Part shown: positions 41,399-50,574 of the stretch, piece by piece
Numbering within the stretch: the stretch's first letter is position 1
Layout of the letters: each line of letters starts with the position of its first letter
Source of the DNA: Leptospiraceae bacterium
GTDB taxonomy: Bacteria > Spirochaetota > Leptospiria > Leptospirales > Leptospiraceae
Direction: 5' to 3'
NCBI GenBank assembly: GCA_024233835.1
Contig: JACKPC010000003.1
Span: forward strand, 342,501 to 406,500
DNA: 64,000 bases
Made by a program: the position numbers and the translations under genes
Notes under the pieces: generated by a model
Told to the model about the DNA's origin: nothing
Databases searched by the model: none
The model's input: only the letters and a program-made list of their open reading frames with translations

Positions 41399-42787
41399 CT
41401 ATTTCTCCAGTACACTTGCATTTGCAATGTAAAGTTTTCGGCTGAGTAGAAACATCGGCACGAGCTCAAAAAGAATTACCACAAGGCCTATCATTGAGTT
41501 TGCTTCCTTAGAAGGAATGGGCCAGAAAATATAGAGTATAGCTTCGGCTTTAATTCCTATAAAAATCATCGGGATAAGAAAGTAGATAAGGAATAGATAG
41601 ATAATGGCTAATACATCACCTTTTCTTTGTTTATAGGCAAGATTACAGGAAAGAATAATCAGGATGTCTCTCAGTAAAAATCCGAGAATTACAAAAGGGT
41701 ATAGAAATAAACCGGTTGTCGAAGTAAATGTATCGAGATCGAGACCCGGAAAGTTATCAAATTTGAAACCCAGAAGCAGGATAGAAAGAACAATTCCGAT
41801 GATACCGGTCAGTATCAGGGTGACTAACCAGAGTGGAGAATTTTCCATGACTTTGATCCAGTTCTGGTTCAGGAAGTTTTCTAAGAGAAACTTAATATCA
41901 ATGATATACTTGGATTCACTAAAAATTAGGTATAAGCAAATCAGTATATATCCACTGAAAGTAAGGGCTAAAGCAAGGAGACTCTGGTTATATAGTCCGC
42001 TCATTTTCATATTGGATAAAAAGCCGGATAGTACAAAGCTGAATGAAAGAAGGAAGCTTAGCCAGGCAAAAGGTCCATTACGGTAGTGAAGTTCAAACCT
42101 CATAGAGCGGTACAATCCATAAACACTCCAGGCAGTATAGAAAATTAAACTGAGAAGTAAGATATTTAGAGTTCCGAGTTCCAGAGAATACCAGGATAGT
42201 ACAAACTCCTTTTTATCCACTACATTAAATAAATAACTGAGTAATAGAAAACTCAGACCGAAAGCAATCAGGGTATAGAAACCTGCGTTTATTTTTTCCT
42301 TATTCCTATTTTTACGAATTCCTAATAAACTCAAATTCATGCTCAAGGAATGGATTAAAATCGTGGATAGTATCATGAAGAGAAGCAGATAGAAATGTTG
42401 AAGGGTGAAACCACTGGCATTGGCTGAGAGCAAGAACATAAAAAGTGTAATCCCGGCTCCGTACCAGTTATAAATAGTTCCACCGAATAGTTTTCCAAAA
42501 CTCATTTGCAGGGGAGAGAGAAGGGTTAGTCTTTGGAAATCCCAGGTTTTACCATTTACTTCCTGGATGATACTGTCAGAAGCAACTTTGGCGCCCCATA
42601 ATAAATTGATTACAAAGAATAAACCCATCGACCAGGCAAGAGACATTGAATGAAACTCCTGCATATTATTACTTTTGATATAAATAAGGCTATAAACAAC
42701 AAATAATAGTAAGGGCATAAGAACAAGTCGGTTCGGATTTAATTCGAGCCAGGTGTTTTTTCTAAATTCAGGATTATTGAATAGCAT
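41399..42787 (-). CDS. ABC-2 type exporter permease
   Basis: The 462-residue protein has about eleven or twelve hydrophobic helices, for example LVLMPLLLFVVYSLIYIKS and MGLFFVINLLWGAKVASDSI. The phrase IIQEVNGKTWDFQRLTLLSP in the first loop is typical of ABC-2 permeases of the NatB/CcmB style. It overlaps the end of the ATPase gene by 14 nt, so the two form one exporter. The substrate is unknown. Confidence 0.8.
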   Translation of the reverse strand: MLFNNPEFRKNTWLELNPNRLVLMPLLLFVVYSLIYIKSNNMQEFHSMSLAWSMGLFFVINLLWGAKVASDSIIQEVNGKTWDFQRLTLLSPLQMSFGKLFGGTIYNWYGAGITLFMFLLSANASGFTLQHFYLLLFMILSTILIHSLSMNLSLLGIRKNRNKEKINAGFYTLIAFGLSFLLLSYLFNVVDKKEFVLSWYSLELGTLNILLLSLIFYTAWSVYGLYRSMRFELHYRNGPFAWLSFLLSFSFVLSGFLSNMKMSGLYNQSLLALALTFSGYILICLYLIFSESKYIIDIKFLLENFLNQNWIKVMENSPLWLVTLILTGIIGIVLSILLLGFKFDNFPGLDLDTFTSTTGLFLYPFVILGFLLRDILIILSCNLAYKQRKGDVLAIIYLFLIYFLIPMIFIGIKAEAILYIFWPIPSKEANSMIGLVVILFELVPMFLLSRKLYIANASVLEK

Positions 42788-43712
42788 TTTGGGAAACCTC
42801 CGAGCGAAGTATAGATAAGTATTTATCCTGGATATTCTCTTTTTTTATGGAATATTCATATATTTCTATATTCCTATGAATCAAATTTTTTAAAACGATA
42901 GCCAGTTCTGAGTCATCTCCCGAAAATGTAAATACAAGCGTTTTCTTAGAACTATCAAGAGTGTAGGTAATTTCTTCTTTTTGAAAAAATTCTACAAGTT
43001 CAGTTTCTCCTGAGAGATAACGACAGATAATGGTTCTTTGTACCTGTTTGGCTTCACCTATTTTACCTGATTCTTCGTCTATCACCTTACCATCTTTGAG
43101 GATAAGCAGATAATTTGCATACTCGTTAAGTTCAGCAAGAATATGGGAGGATACGAGCAAGGTCATGCCTCTGCGATTCAACTCAAGAAATAGTTGGCCT
43201 AAAGCATAACGGGCCTCCGGATCGAGACCGGAAGCCGGCTCATCTAAAATTAAAAGGGAGGGAGAATGAATAATCGTTTGACCGATAGCCAATCTCTGTC
43301 TCATCCCTCTCGAAAGGTTTTCGACTTTCTCGTTTAATTTATCTTTCAGGTTGAGTTCTTCAGCTACTTCCTGTATTTTAGCTTCAATCTGGTATTCCGG
43401 GATACCGTAAGCCAGGCCAAAATAACCGAGTGATTGTTTTACCGTGAGAGAGTCGTAAAGTCCGAAGAAATCATTTAGAAAACCCAAAAGCCTGCGACAT
43501 TCCCCGGGATTTTCGATGATATCTACTCCGGCAATATGAATAGAACCCGAAAAAGGACTCTGTAGACCTGCGAGGCAGCGCAAAAGCGTGGTTTTACCGG
43601 CACCGTTGGGCCCTACCATCGCAGTGATAGTACCCTCCGGAACTACAAAGCTAACCTTGTCGAGGGCTCTGTGACCGGGGTATTCAAAAATCAAGTCCTG
43701 TACCTGTATCAT
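42774..43712 (-). CDS. ABC transporter ATP-binding subunit (ABC-2 exporter)
   Basis: The 312-residue protein has an intact ATPase: Walker A GPNGAGKTTLLRCLAG, signature LSRGMRQRL, Walker B LLILDEPASGLDPEAR and an H-loop in LVSSHIL. A C-terminal extension of about 80 residues follows the core. It has the NatA/CcmA-type layout of ABC-2 exporters and is paired by a 14-nt overlap with its permease. It serves as an in-window contrast to the degenerate ATPase encoded at 15486-17603. Confidence 0.92.
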   Translation of the reverse strand: MIQVQDLIFEYPGHRALDKVSFVVPEGTITAMVGPNGAGKTTLLRCLAGLQSPFSGSIHIAGVDIIENPGECRRLLGFLNDFFGLYDSLTVKQSLGYFGLAYGIPEYQIEAKIQEVAEELNLKDKLNEKVENLSRGMRQRLAIGQTIIHSPSLLILDEPASGLDPEARYALGQLFLELNRRGMTLLVSSHILAELNEYANYLLILKDGKVIDEESGKIGEAKQVQRTIICRYLSGETELVEFFQKEEITYTLDSSKKTLVFTFSGDDSELAIVLKNLIHRNIEIYEYSIKKENIQDKYLSILRSEVSQNAIQ

Positions 43713-43844
43713 ATAGGTAGCAGCATCTTTCGATATTCTTTTTTTTCAAGTAATCCCTGAAAAAATAATGGTCATCTGGATAAAAAGTAAAAGTTTATAA
43801 GTTTAGAGATATTTGTATTTAGAATTTAAACTCTCAAAGGAAGC

Positions 43845-43849
43845 AGGAG
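43845..43849 (+). promoter_or_regulatory. RBS that fixes the M24 gene start
   Basis: AGGAG is 5 nt before ATG 43855. The open frame reaches back to a TTG at 43813, but that codon lacks a ribosome site, so ATG 43855 is the preferred start. Confidence 0.6.
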
Positions 43850-43854
43850 CCTGT

Positions 43855-44772
43855 ATGGAGGAAGAAATTTATAGTAAAGAAGAACTGGGTGAATTTAAAA
43901 AAGTGCAACAACTGGCCTACAGGGCTGTTGAAGCGGTTCGCAAGGAACTGTTTGTAGGCATCAGTGAAAAGCAGGCAGCGAGGATGATAGATGATTACCT
44001 GCTGAAAGAAGGTATCAGTGGTTTTTTTCATAGGGGCTTTGCCTGGTTCGGAGATAGGAGTGGTTTTGTTGGTTTTAATCGTCCCTTACATTTTGCAGGA
44101 ATGAATCTGAAACTGGATCAGGTTCTTCCGCCCTTTTTTAAATCGATTCCTCATCTCGGATTGGAGTTTTTACCTTCGGATAGAAAACTCGAAGAAGGAA
44201 TGGCAGTCATTCTCGATGTGGCCCCAGCTGTAGAAGGCAGGGCGGCTGATATTGGTTATTCTTTTGCCTTTGGTTCAAATCCGGAAGTAGAGAAAGCTCT
44301 TTTAGATCTGGAAGTCTTTCGTTCTCTAATATTAGAAATGGTGCATAAGGAAAAACATCTTTCAGAGATTTATAACCGGGTAAGTGAAGTAATTTCTGAG
44401 CTGGGTTATAGGAACTGTCATAGCCTGTATCCTGAAGGAGTACTGGGACATCGTATTGGAAAAATTCCGTTTGATAGTATTCCGTCAATTGATATTTTGG
44501 GTTTTCCTCTTCAGACTTATGCGTATTTAGCAGGACAAATGGCTTCTGAGTTTATCAGCGGTATCGGTTCAGAAAATCCTAATTGGAATGAAAAGTCCAA
44601 CTACAGGATAGGAAAAGGGCTCTGGTCGGTAGAGCCTCATATAGGTAAAGATACTTTTGGTGTGAAATGGGAAGAACTACTGGTAGTGACAGATACGGAA
44701 GCCTACTGGTTGGAGGAAGAACCTCCTCACGTGAAGTTATGGAAAGAACATAAGAAGGAAGTTATCTCGTGA
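43855..44772 (+). CDS. M24-family (pita-bread) metallopeptidase-like protein
   Basis: The 305-residue protein has the creatinase/methionine aminopeptidase fold. Metal ligands line up as Asp in AVILDVAP, Asp in AADIGYS, His in LGHRIGK, Glu in SVEPHIG and Glu in VKWEELLVV. It lacks the N-terminal domain of prolidases and is closer in length to single-domain M24 proteins. A peptidase or a non-peptidase hydrolase role are both possible. It overlaps the next gene by 4 nt (GTGA) and starts an operon with a ferritin-like hydrolase and an SDR. Confidence 0.8.
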   Translation: MEEEIYSKEELGEFKKVQQLAYRAVEAVRKELFVGISEKQAARMIDDYLLKEGISGFFHRGFAWFGDRSGFVGFNRPLHFAGMNLKLDQVLPPFFKSIPHLGLEFLPSDRKLEEGMAVILDVAPAVEGRAADIGYSFAFGSNPEVEKALLDLEVFRSLILEMVHKEKHLSEIYNRVSEVISELGYRNCHSLYPEGVLGHRIGKIPFDSIPSIDILGFPLQTYAYLAGQMASEFISGIGSENPNWNEKSNYRIGKGLWSVEPHIGKDTFGVKWEELLVVTDTEAYWLEEEPPHVKLWKEHKKEVIS

Positions 44773-45560
44773 GCATTGCCGGGATAAAAGTTCGAAAGCC
44801 GGCCTTTGAATTTCCTATGGATATTAGAAAATACTGGTACGGAGGCAGTGCTTTAAAAACCTGCTTTTTAAATTCGTTCACCCTTTTATTTCCGGGAGCT
44901 GAGAGTTTTTTTGTTAAAACGGTTAAGCGCTATCTATCTGAATTGGAAGGAGAGAACAGGAAAGAAGCTCTTGCATTTATGGGCCAGGAAACCCAGCATT
45001 CTATGCAGCATATAAAATACTGGGAGAATATGAAACAACAGGGATATGAAATCGAAACCCTGGTTTCTTTTTATAACTGGTTTATTAAAGAAGTAGTAGA
45101 AAAACAACTTGATGAGACCGAACAATTGGCTCTTACTGCGGGGCTTGAGCATTATACAGCTTTACTTGCTGAAATTGCCTTAAAAGGAGAGTATTTTGAA
45201 GTCTCCGAGCCTGTTATGAAGAAACTCTTTGAATGGCATGCAGCCGAAGAATTAGAGCATAAATCTGTAGCTTATAATGTTTTAAAACAAATCAATCCTG
45301 ATTATTTTCTTCGGATTCGTCTTATGCTTTTTGCTACTATTATGCTTATAACTTTTACCGGAAGTTATACAGCTTTACTGCTTCTGCAAGAAAAAGAAAT
45401 AAAGTATTATAATATTCTAATGGATGGAATTGAATTATTTTTAACACGGGAAGGAGTTCTTTTTCCGGCCCTTGAGATATTTTTTCAATATTTTAAACCG
45501 AATTTTCATCCAACTGATTGTGATAATTTATATTTAACAAAAAAAGTATTTAAGGATTAA
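44769..45560 (+). CDS. Predicted metal-dependent hydrolase, ferritin-like fold (PF10118-type)
   Basis: The 263-residue protein starts with GTG in a GTGA overlap with the M24 gene. Conserved ligand motifs MGQETQHSMQH and EWHAAEELEHKSVAY fit the di-metal ferritin-like helical bundle of this uncharacterised family. A hydrophobic helix (LMLFATIMLITFTGSYTALL) suggests membrane contact. Family members often sit beside SDR and lipid genes, as here (SDR 4 nt downstream). The substrate is unknown. Confidence 0.8.
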   Translation: MSIAGIKVRKPAFEFPMDIRKYWYGGSALKTCFLNSFTLLFPGAESFFVKTVKRYLSELEGENRKEALAFMGQETQHSMQHIKYWENMKQQGYEIETLVSFYNWFIKEVVEKQLDETEQLALTAGLEHYTALLAEIALKGEYFEVSEPVMKKLFEWHAAEELEHKSVAYNVLKQINPDYFLRIRLMLFATIMLITFTGSYTALLLLQEKEIKYYNILMDGIELFLTREGVLFPALEIFFQYFKPNFHPTDCDNLYLTKKVFKD

Positions 45561-45564
45561 AGAG

Positions 45565-46338
45565 ATGAGTAGTTGTTTAAGAAATAAAGTTATTTTATTA
45601 ACAGGTGCAGGCGGCGGTCTGGGTTCTGAGATGGCTAAACAGTTTTTAGAAAAGGGAGCCAGGCTAATTCTTACTGATTTGCATAAACCGGAAATAACCC
45701 ATGAAATGTATAGAACAAAAGGGACTGTGGTAGGTGTTTTTGCTGCTAATCTTGAGACAGAAGAGGGATGCAGGGAAGTCTATGAGCATACCCGTGATTT
45801 TTCAAGAAAGATAGATATTCTTGTAAACAATGCGGGGGTTGCCGCAGCCGGTGGACTTTTGGATGTGCCGGATGAAAAGTGGAAACAACTCTTAAATATA
45901 AATCTCTACGCTCCAATATATCTGAGTAAATTATTTTTACCGGATATGTTAAGTGCCGGTAGTGGACAGATTGTGAATATTTCCTCTATAGCAGGGCATG
46001 TAGTGCATCAGGATTTAACCTATTATTCTATCTCCAAGTTTGGATTAAGAGCTTTCGGAGAAGGACTTCATGCGGAATACGGTAAGAAGGGTATTAAAGT
46101 TACCAATGTTTATCCATTTTTTACGCGGACAAAGATCCTGGATTCGGTTCAATTTTCTGATAATCAAAAGAAATTACCGGACTTCATGATAGACGAACCG
46201 GAGTCAGTCGTGAAAGAAATTGTAGCAGGAATTGAAGAAGGGAAGCTGCATGTGTTTACCGGTTTCAGAGCAAAAGGAACTAAATTTTTAAAAGAGTTTA
46301 TGCCGGATATATTAGAAAATGTAAATAAATTTCTTTAA
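45565..46338 (+). CDS. Short-chain dehydrogenase/reductase
   Basis: The 257-residue protein is a classical SDR: TGAGGGLG for NAD(P) binding, NNAGVAAAGG, a catalytic Ser in NISSIAGHV and YYSISK with the Tyr-xxx-Lys pair. Substrate-binding and C-terminal regions are not diagnostic. It closes the M24/ferritin-like/SDR operon (4-nt gap), pointing to lipid or acyl-chain metabolism, but this is inference. Confidence 0.88.
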   Translation: MSSCLRNKVILLTGAGGGLGSEMAKQFLEKGARLILTDLHKPEITHEMYRTKGTVVGVFAANLETEEGCREVYEHTRDFSRKIDILVNNAGVAAAGGLLDVPDEKWKQLLNINLYAPIYLSKLFLPDMLSAGSGQIVNISSIAGHVVHQDLTYYSISKFGLRAFGEGLHAEYGKKGIKVTNVYPFFTRTKILDSVQFSDNQKKLPDFMIDEPESVVKEIVAGIEEGKLHVFTGFRAKGTKFLKEFMPDILENVNKFL

Positions 46339-46386
46339 AAAGGTAATGAAAATTCGACAGTTGACTTGTATTGAGAGAGTTTATCT

Positions 46387-47115
46387 GTGAATCTATGGCA
46401 AGTTCTGTCAACTAGTGGTGATAACCGTATTCTTGTAAAAGAGAGTGGTATGAATGATGTATTGGTATCTCCAAAGCCCATAGAGAATATGGTTTTTCGC
46501 TCCAGTTGCACCGGCTCTTATTTGAGAAATATAGATATTGAACCTTTACAAGAAATCTGGAATCAAACTAACAAGAATAATTTTGCGGAACGAATGGACT
46601 TACTACACAGGAGGATGAGTAAGGCCTTCATAGTAGAGAAGAAGACTCACATTTTTACAGTATCTTCCGGTACGGATGTGGAATATATTCCTCTTTTTTT
46701 GCTTAAGTGCATATTTGCTGATGAACTTAGGATTGTAAACATTATCAATGGGATTGGCGAGTTGGGATCAAATTCTAATATTGCTGCGGCAGGTTTTTCC
46801 TTTCGTCCTTTGACTCCATCCGGTAAAATTATAATCAAAAGAGAAAAATTATTCTCAAATATCAAATTGATAGAGACATATCGTAATCCTGTATGCGCTC
46901 AGGATGTAATAGCTAAGAAATTTTGGTATGATCCGGTTATAAAAGAATTAAGTAACTCGAATTCTATAGTACTATTACATATTTTAGAACCATCAAAATT
47001 TGGTTATCGTATGGATGTATTTACTGAGATAGAAGAATTAATCTCTTTATATCCGGAACGTCTTTTTATTTATGTTGATGCCTGTCAGACAAGAACATCT
47101 CCGACCGAACAATAA
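46387..47115 (+). pseudogene. 3'-truncated gene resembling a PLP-dependent enzyme
   Basis: The open frame of 242 residues begins with GTG 46387 or ATG 46450. Its end reads LFIYVDACQTRTSPTEQ then stop. The IYVDACQ motif looks like the Asp that binds the pyridine nitrogen in fold-type I PLP enzymes (aminotransferase class V style). The lysine-bearing half that should follow is missing. The next 300 nt show no continuation in any plus frame. An in-frame SSGTDVEYIPLFL segment also resembles the cofactor phosphate region. The assignment is tentative: this could be a truncated remnant or a short protein of an unknown family. Confidence 0.5.
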
Positions 47116-47423
47116 AATATTGAGAGGCATATTCATAGAAATTTAAAACTATTCTCTTTAATGTAGTGTTAGATTCACTAATTCAATTTGATAAAGTTCT
47201 TTACGAAAATCAAATAAAAAAGTTTCCTTCACTCTTATTTTAATTTACAATAGAGTGAATTTTAGATAGAGCTCCCTACTTTTTTTCCTATAAAAATCCA
47301 GAAAAAGAAAAAAAAGAGTTCTAACTTATAAGATTTTACCCGGTTTCTTATAAGATAGGTCGACTGAAAGCAGAAAATGCTTTACACTGTAGAGAATCAT
47401 GGTTAAAACAAGGAGAAATACTC
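47116..47423. other. Intergenic region upstream of the desaturase gene
   Basis: It holds no gene. A weak AT-rich hairpin (47229-47235 with 47249-47258, one bulge) may end the truncated gene's transcript. Two identical copies of a 10-mer lie 22 bp apart (see next entry). A strong ribosome site AAGGAG precedes ATG 47424. Confidence 0.5.
47325..47388 (+). promoter_or_regulatory. Candidate operator/promoter of the desaturase operon
   Basis: CTTATAAGAT occurs at 47325-47334 and 47347-47356, exactly 22 bp apart, two helical turns. The core CTTATAAG is a palindrome. Directly after lie a weak -35 (TCGACT, 47360-47365) and -10 (TACACT, 47383-47388) with a 17-bp spacer. The layout suits a dimeric activator or repressor. 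Confidence 0.4.
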
Positions 47424-48482
47424 ATGAATTCGACAATAGAAAAACATATCGAAACGCAAAAGGAAACTCGATCCGAAAAAGAAAAAATACGTAATATCAG
47501 CCGGACAGTGCGTAGCAGGGAAAAAGAGCTTCGGGAGAAATACTCTATTCTTAAATACCAGGACCAAATTGGACTGAGCATCTTCAGTGCTTCGGCCCTG
47601 GCAATGCTTCTTGTTTCTTATTTTTATATCGCCGGTTTTTTAGGAGCGATTCCTGCCATTATTTTAAATGCTATTTTTGCTTCTTTTTTGCATGAATTGG
47701 AGCATGATTTGATTCACGGGATGTACTATAAGGAAAGAGGGCTCGAAAAATTCATGATGTACGGAGTCTGGTTGTTTCGGGGGAATACTCCTAATCCTTA
47801 TTATAGAAAAAAGATTCACCTATTGCACCACAGAGAGTCCGGGCAGGTGAGAGATGTGGAAGAGCAACTCATCGGAAATGGTATGCAGCACGGATGGAAA
47901 CGATTATTAGTGACCCTTGATAGTAGTTTTGGTTTTGTTTTTCAAAGAAAAAAACTTAAAACACAGGCCCCGGAGTTTAAAGAGCTGGAATCGTTTATGG
48001 CCAGTTTTCCTTTTATGTTTCTATTTGGCTTTCTGATGTATACCTGTTTATCTCTGAATATACTCAATCTGAGTCTTTCTTATTTTTCCATACAGACCCC
48101 TTCGTTTTTAAGTAACGTAGTAAATATACTGAATATTATCGCTGTAGTATATATTCTACCCAATGTTCTTCGTCAAACCTGTTTACAGTTTATTTCTTCG
48201 AATATACATTACTTTGGAGACATTCGGGAAGGTAGGGATGGAACTCTGGAGCAAACCCAGGTATTAAATTCTCCACTGTTTATTTTACCGCATTTATTTT
48301 GTTTTAATTTTGGAAGTACTCATGGTATACACCATATCGTCGTAAACCAGCCCTTTTATATTCGTCAGATGGTCGCTTCTGAAGCTCACAGGGCAATGAA
48401 AGAAGAGGGGATGAGGTTCAATGATTTTGGCACATTTTTAAGGGCTAATCGCTATCATAAGGAGAGTTATAAAGCTGCATGA
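47424..48482 (+). CDS. Fatty acid desaturase-like membrane di-iron protein
   Basis: The 352-residue protein has four likely membrane helices and three histidine boxes of the membrane desaturase/hydroxylase superfamily: HELEHDLIHG, HLLHHRESG and GSTHGIHHIVV. These bind the di-iron centre that uses oxygen to desaturate or hydroxylate acyl chains or carotenoids. The N-terminal 45 residues are charged and soluble. The last 4 nt overlap the SRPBCC gene (ATGA). Confidence 0.83.
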   Translation: MNSTIEKHIETQKETRSEKEKIRNISRTVRSREKELREKYSILKYQDQIGLSIFSASALAMLLVSYFYIAGFLGAIPAIILNAIFASFLHELEHDLIHGMYYKERGLEKFMMYGVWLFRGNTPNPYYRKKIHLLHHRESGQVRDVEEQLIGNGMQHGWKRLLVTLDSSFGFVFQRKKLKTQAPEFKELESFMASFPFMFLFGFLMYTCLSLNILNLSLSYFSIQTPSFLSNVVNILNIIAVVYILPNVLRQTCLQFISSNIHYFGDIREGRDGTLEQTQVLNSPLFILPHLFCFNFGSTHGIHHIVVNQPFYIRQMVASEAHRAMKEEGMRFNDFGTFLRANRYHKESYKAA

Positions 48483-49000
48483 AAAAAGTTGAAAGAGAAG
48501 TTAAAATTAAAGCTCCGCTGGAAAAAGTGATGGAAGTAATGATAGATATCGAAAGATATACTAAATTTATTCCGAGTATTAACTCTATAGAGTTGACTCA
48601 TTTCTGTGAAAACAACCGGAGAATTGAAGCGAAATTCAAATCAAAGCTTCCGGTAATAAATGCGGATGTGGTATCTCATCAAGAAATTTGTTTTGACCTG
48701 AGTCGTTACAGGTTTCAATTCAGAGAATTGGAAGGAAAATTCAAACATTTTCGGGGAGTCAGGGAATTGCACAGGGGAAGTGATGCAGTGACATTTTATT
48801 CCAGAGTAGAGTATCAATTTGGAGACGGATTTCTATTTTCTCTATTAAATGAAAGTTTAAAATCTGTGGTATATTCTAATATTGAAAGTCTTCAGAATGG
48901 GATTAAAAAGGAAGCCGAGTCCTGTAAAAAAGAAATTCACTGCCTGGAAAGTCTGGAAAAGCAGGCCATTCAAAAACTCAGCTTATCTGTAAACAGGTGA
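48479..49000 (+). CDS. SRPBCC/START-like (RatA/Coq10-type) protein
   Basis: The 173-residue protein begins KKVEREVKIKAPLEKVMEVMIDIERYTKFIPSI, the opening strand and helix of the SRPBCC helix-grip fold as in Coq10, RatA and polyketide cyclases. It continues with a curved sheet and closes with a long helix (LLNESLKSVVYSNIESLQNG). It likely binds a hydrophobic ligand, perhaps the product of the desaturase with which it overlaps by 4 nt. RatA-type toxin activity is not implied; no partner gene is present. Confidence 0.78.
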   Translation: MKKVEREVKIKAPLEKVMEVMIDIERYTKFIPSINSIELTHFCENNRRIEAKFKSKLPVINADVVSHQEICFDLSRYRFQFRELEGKFKHFRGVRELHRGSDAVTFYSRVEYQFGDGFLFSLLNESLKSVVYSNIESLQNGIKKEAESCKKEIHCLESLEKQAIQKLSLSVNR

Positions 49001-49007
49001 TTGTGTA

Positions 49008-49058
49008 AGGGGCCTCTCTCTTAAGGTGATGCTTAATCACCTTAAGAGAGAGGCCCCT
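49008..49058. terminator. Very strong bidirectional terminator-like hairpin
   Basis: The arms 49008-49030 and 49036-49058 are perfectly complementary over 23 bp with a 5-nt loop. The plus side then reads ATCTTTTCC. It lies between convergent operons (SRPBCC on plus, DUF4139-like on minus), 7 nt past one stop and 22 nt past the other. Confidence 0.8.
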
Positions 49059-49080
49059 ATCTTTTCCAAAAAATAAAGGT

Positions 49081-50562
49081 TTAATCTTCTTTTAAGGTTT
49101 CTACTCTATATTTAACAAGCACTTCGGAATCAGCCGGAACTTTTACATCTACATAAGCCAAATTTTGAGTTTCTTTTGTGAACTCATGACTGGTTTCTTT
49201 AAAAGACCAGTCTCCGTAATGGTTTGTGTAATATCGAATTACCACATCTTCTTTTTTTCGGTTTCTCAGACTTACTTCGTAAGCGGAAAGATCTCCTTTT
49301 CCGGCTTTTAGTTTTTCATAAGAAACACGTTTTCCTTCTGCAAGAATATCAAAAGCATTGCCGGTAGAAAGCTCTAACTTTTCATTTTCCGGAGTATGTG
49401 TGATGTGGCTTTCTCCGAGTAATTGTTGTCTTCCTTTAGAATCAGCTTTGAATACACGAACCACTCCTGCCGGGAGGGGCCTTCCGAGATTCTTTTCTTT
49501 CTTGTTTTCTACAATGTATTTTACATTGGCTTTTTGCTTAGAAATGTTTGAATAGAGACTCATAGGGCCTATGATATATTGTTTTTGAACTTCTATATCT
49601 TTAGCCTGGAACATCTGAATCTGTTTTACCTGGTGATTACGAATATCTACTTTTCTTTCTACTGTATAAAGATAATAGTCAGCAATATTTTCCTGGCTCA
49701 CGGCTGAAATACTGTCTAAGGATTTGCTTGCATACTCAGCTCTTTTTGCATATTTTTCTTTGTAGTAGGGTCTGTGTCTTTGTACTTCTCCGGCCAGAAG
49801 TTGTAATTCTGCATTTTCAAAAGAAGTCCCGCTGTTATTATTTAAGGTAAGCCAGCAGGTTATTTCGGAAGAAGATTCTTTTTCATCTAATACCAGGACA
49901 TAGTCGGAACTCCAGCTCATCCCGTTTGTTTGATAAGAAACTTCCAGTTCTTTTTCTCCTCCCGAGTTGCTGAATAGTTTCCAGATAAGAGTAGGGTTTG
50001 CATAGAGATTATCGGGTATATTCGGAACGGTAATTCTTCCTGAATATCCGAGGGAGATATCGGAGCCAATTTGGAAAATAGGGCTTCCATTATTCGAAAT
50101 TAAGCGGGCCTCAACTGTTTCTTCTGTGCCGGTTTTCGGATTCATACGACTTATCTTCAGGTCTTTACCTACATATTTTTCTAAGAGTTTTGAATAAGAG
50201 ATGAGATCATATTCGTAGTTTTGCTCTAAAACTCGAAATGAATTAGAATCCTCTGACGTACTAATTCTTACTGTTTGGGGAATGATTTGGGAAGCAACAT
50301 CTTCAAAACGAAGATCTTGAATGCCTGCGGCAAAGGAAACAGAGCGTTTTTCCCTAATTAGGCCCATTCCGGAATTATAGACAGTAATGGAAAGGGAGTT
50401 TCTATCTTTGGATGTGCTGATACTCTTAGATGAAACTACAGCCGAGGTGCTCCGGGAAGAACCATCTTTCACCTCTTTCTTTTTAATATCCCAATTAATG
50501 GTTTCAGCCTGTAAACCAGAAACCAATAAAGCCAATAAACTGATGCAAATTTTTTGTTTCAT
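49081..50562 (-). CDS. Exported DUF4139-like protein
   Basis: The 493-residue protein has a signal peptide (about 1-19, ISLLALLVSGLQAE). The SITVYNSGMGLIREKRSVSF opening and the LEVSYQTNGMSWSSDYVLVL strand are typical of the DUF4139 family, as is LSTGNAFDILAEGKRVSYEK near the C-terminus. The family is exported, beta-rich and of unknown function. The upstream gene, an outer-membrane barrel protein, ends 12 nt before this start, so the two are co-expressed. Confidence 0.78.
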   Translation of the reverse strand: MKQKICISLLALLVSGLQAETINWDIKKKEVKDGSSRSTSAVVSSKSISTSKDRNSLSITVYNSGMGLIREKRSVSFAAGIQDLRFEDVASQIIPQTVRISTSEDSNSFRVLEQNYEYDLISYSKLLEKYVGKDLKISRMNPKTGTEETVEARLISNNGSPIFQIGSDISLGYSGRITVPNIPDNLYANPTLIWKLFSNSGGEKELEVSYQTNGMSWSSDYVLVLDEKESSSEITCWLTLNNNSGTSFENAELQLLAGEVQRHRPYYKEKYAKRAEYASKSLDSISAVSQENIADYYLYTVERKVDIRNHQVKQIQMFQAKDIEVQKQYIIGPMSLYSNISKQKANVKYIVENKKEKNLGRPLPAGVVRVFKADSKGRQQLLGESHITHTPENEKLELSTGNAFDILAEGKRVSYEKLKAGKGDLSAYEVSLRNRKKEDVVIRYYTNHYGDWSFKETSHEFTKETQNLAYVDVKVPADSEVLVKYRVETLKED

Positions 50563-50574
50563 AATTCTCCTTTA

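Noticed and set aside
48479..49000. RatA-type toxin of a toxin-antitoxin pair
   Set aside because: Only the general SRPBCC fold is seen. There is no antitoxin neighbour, and the 4-nt overlap is with a desaturase.
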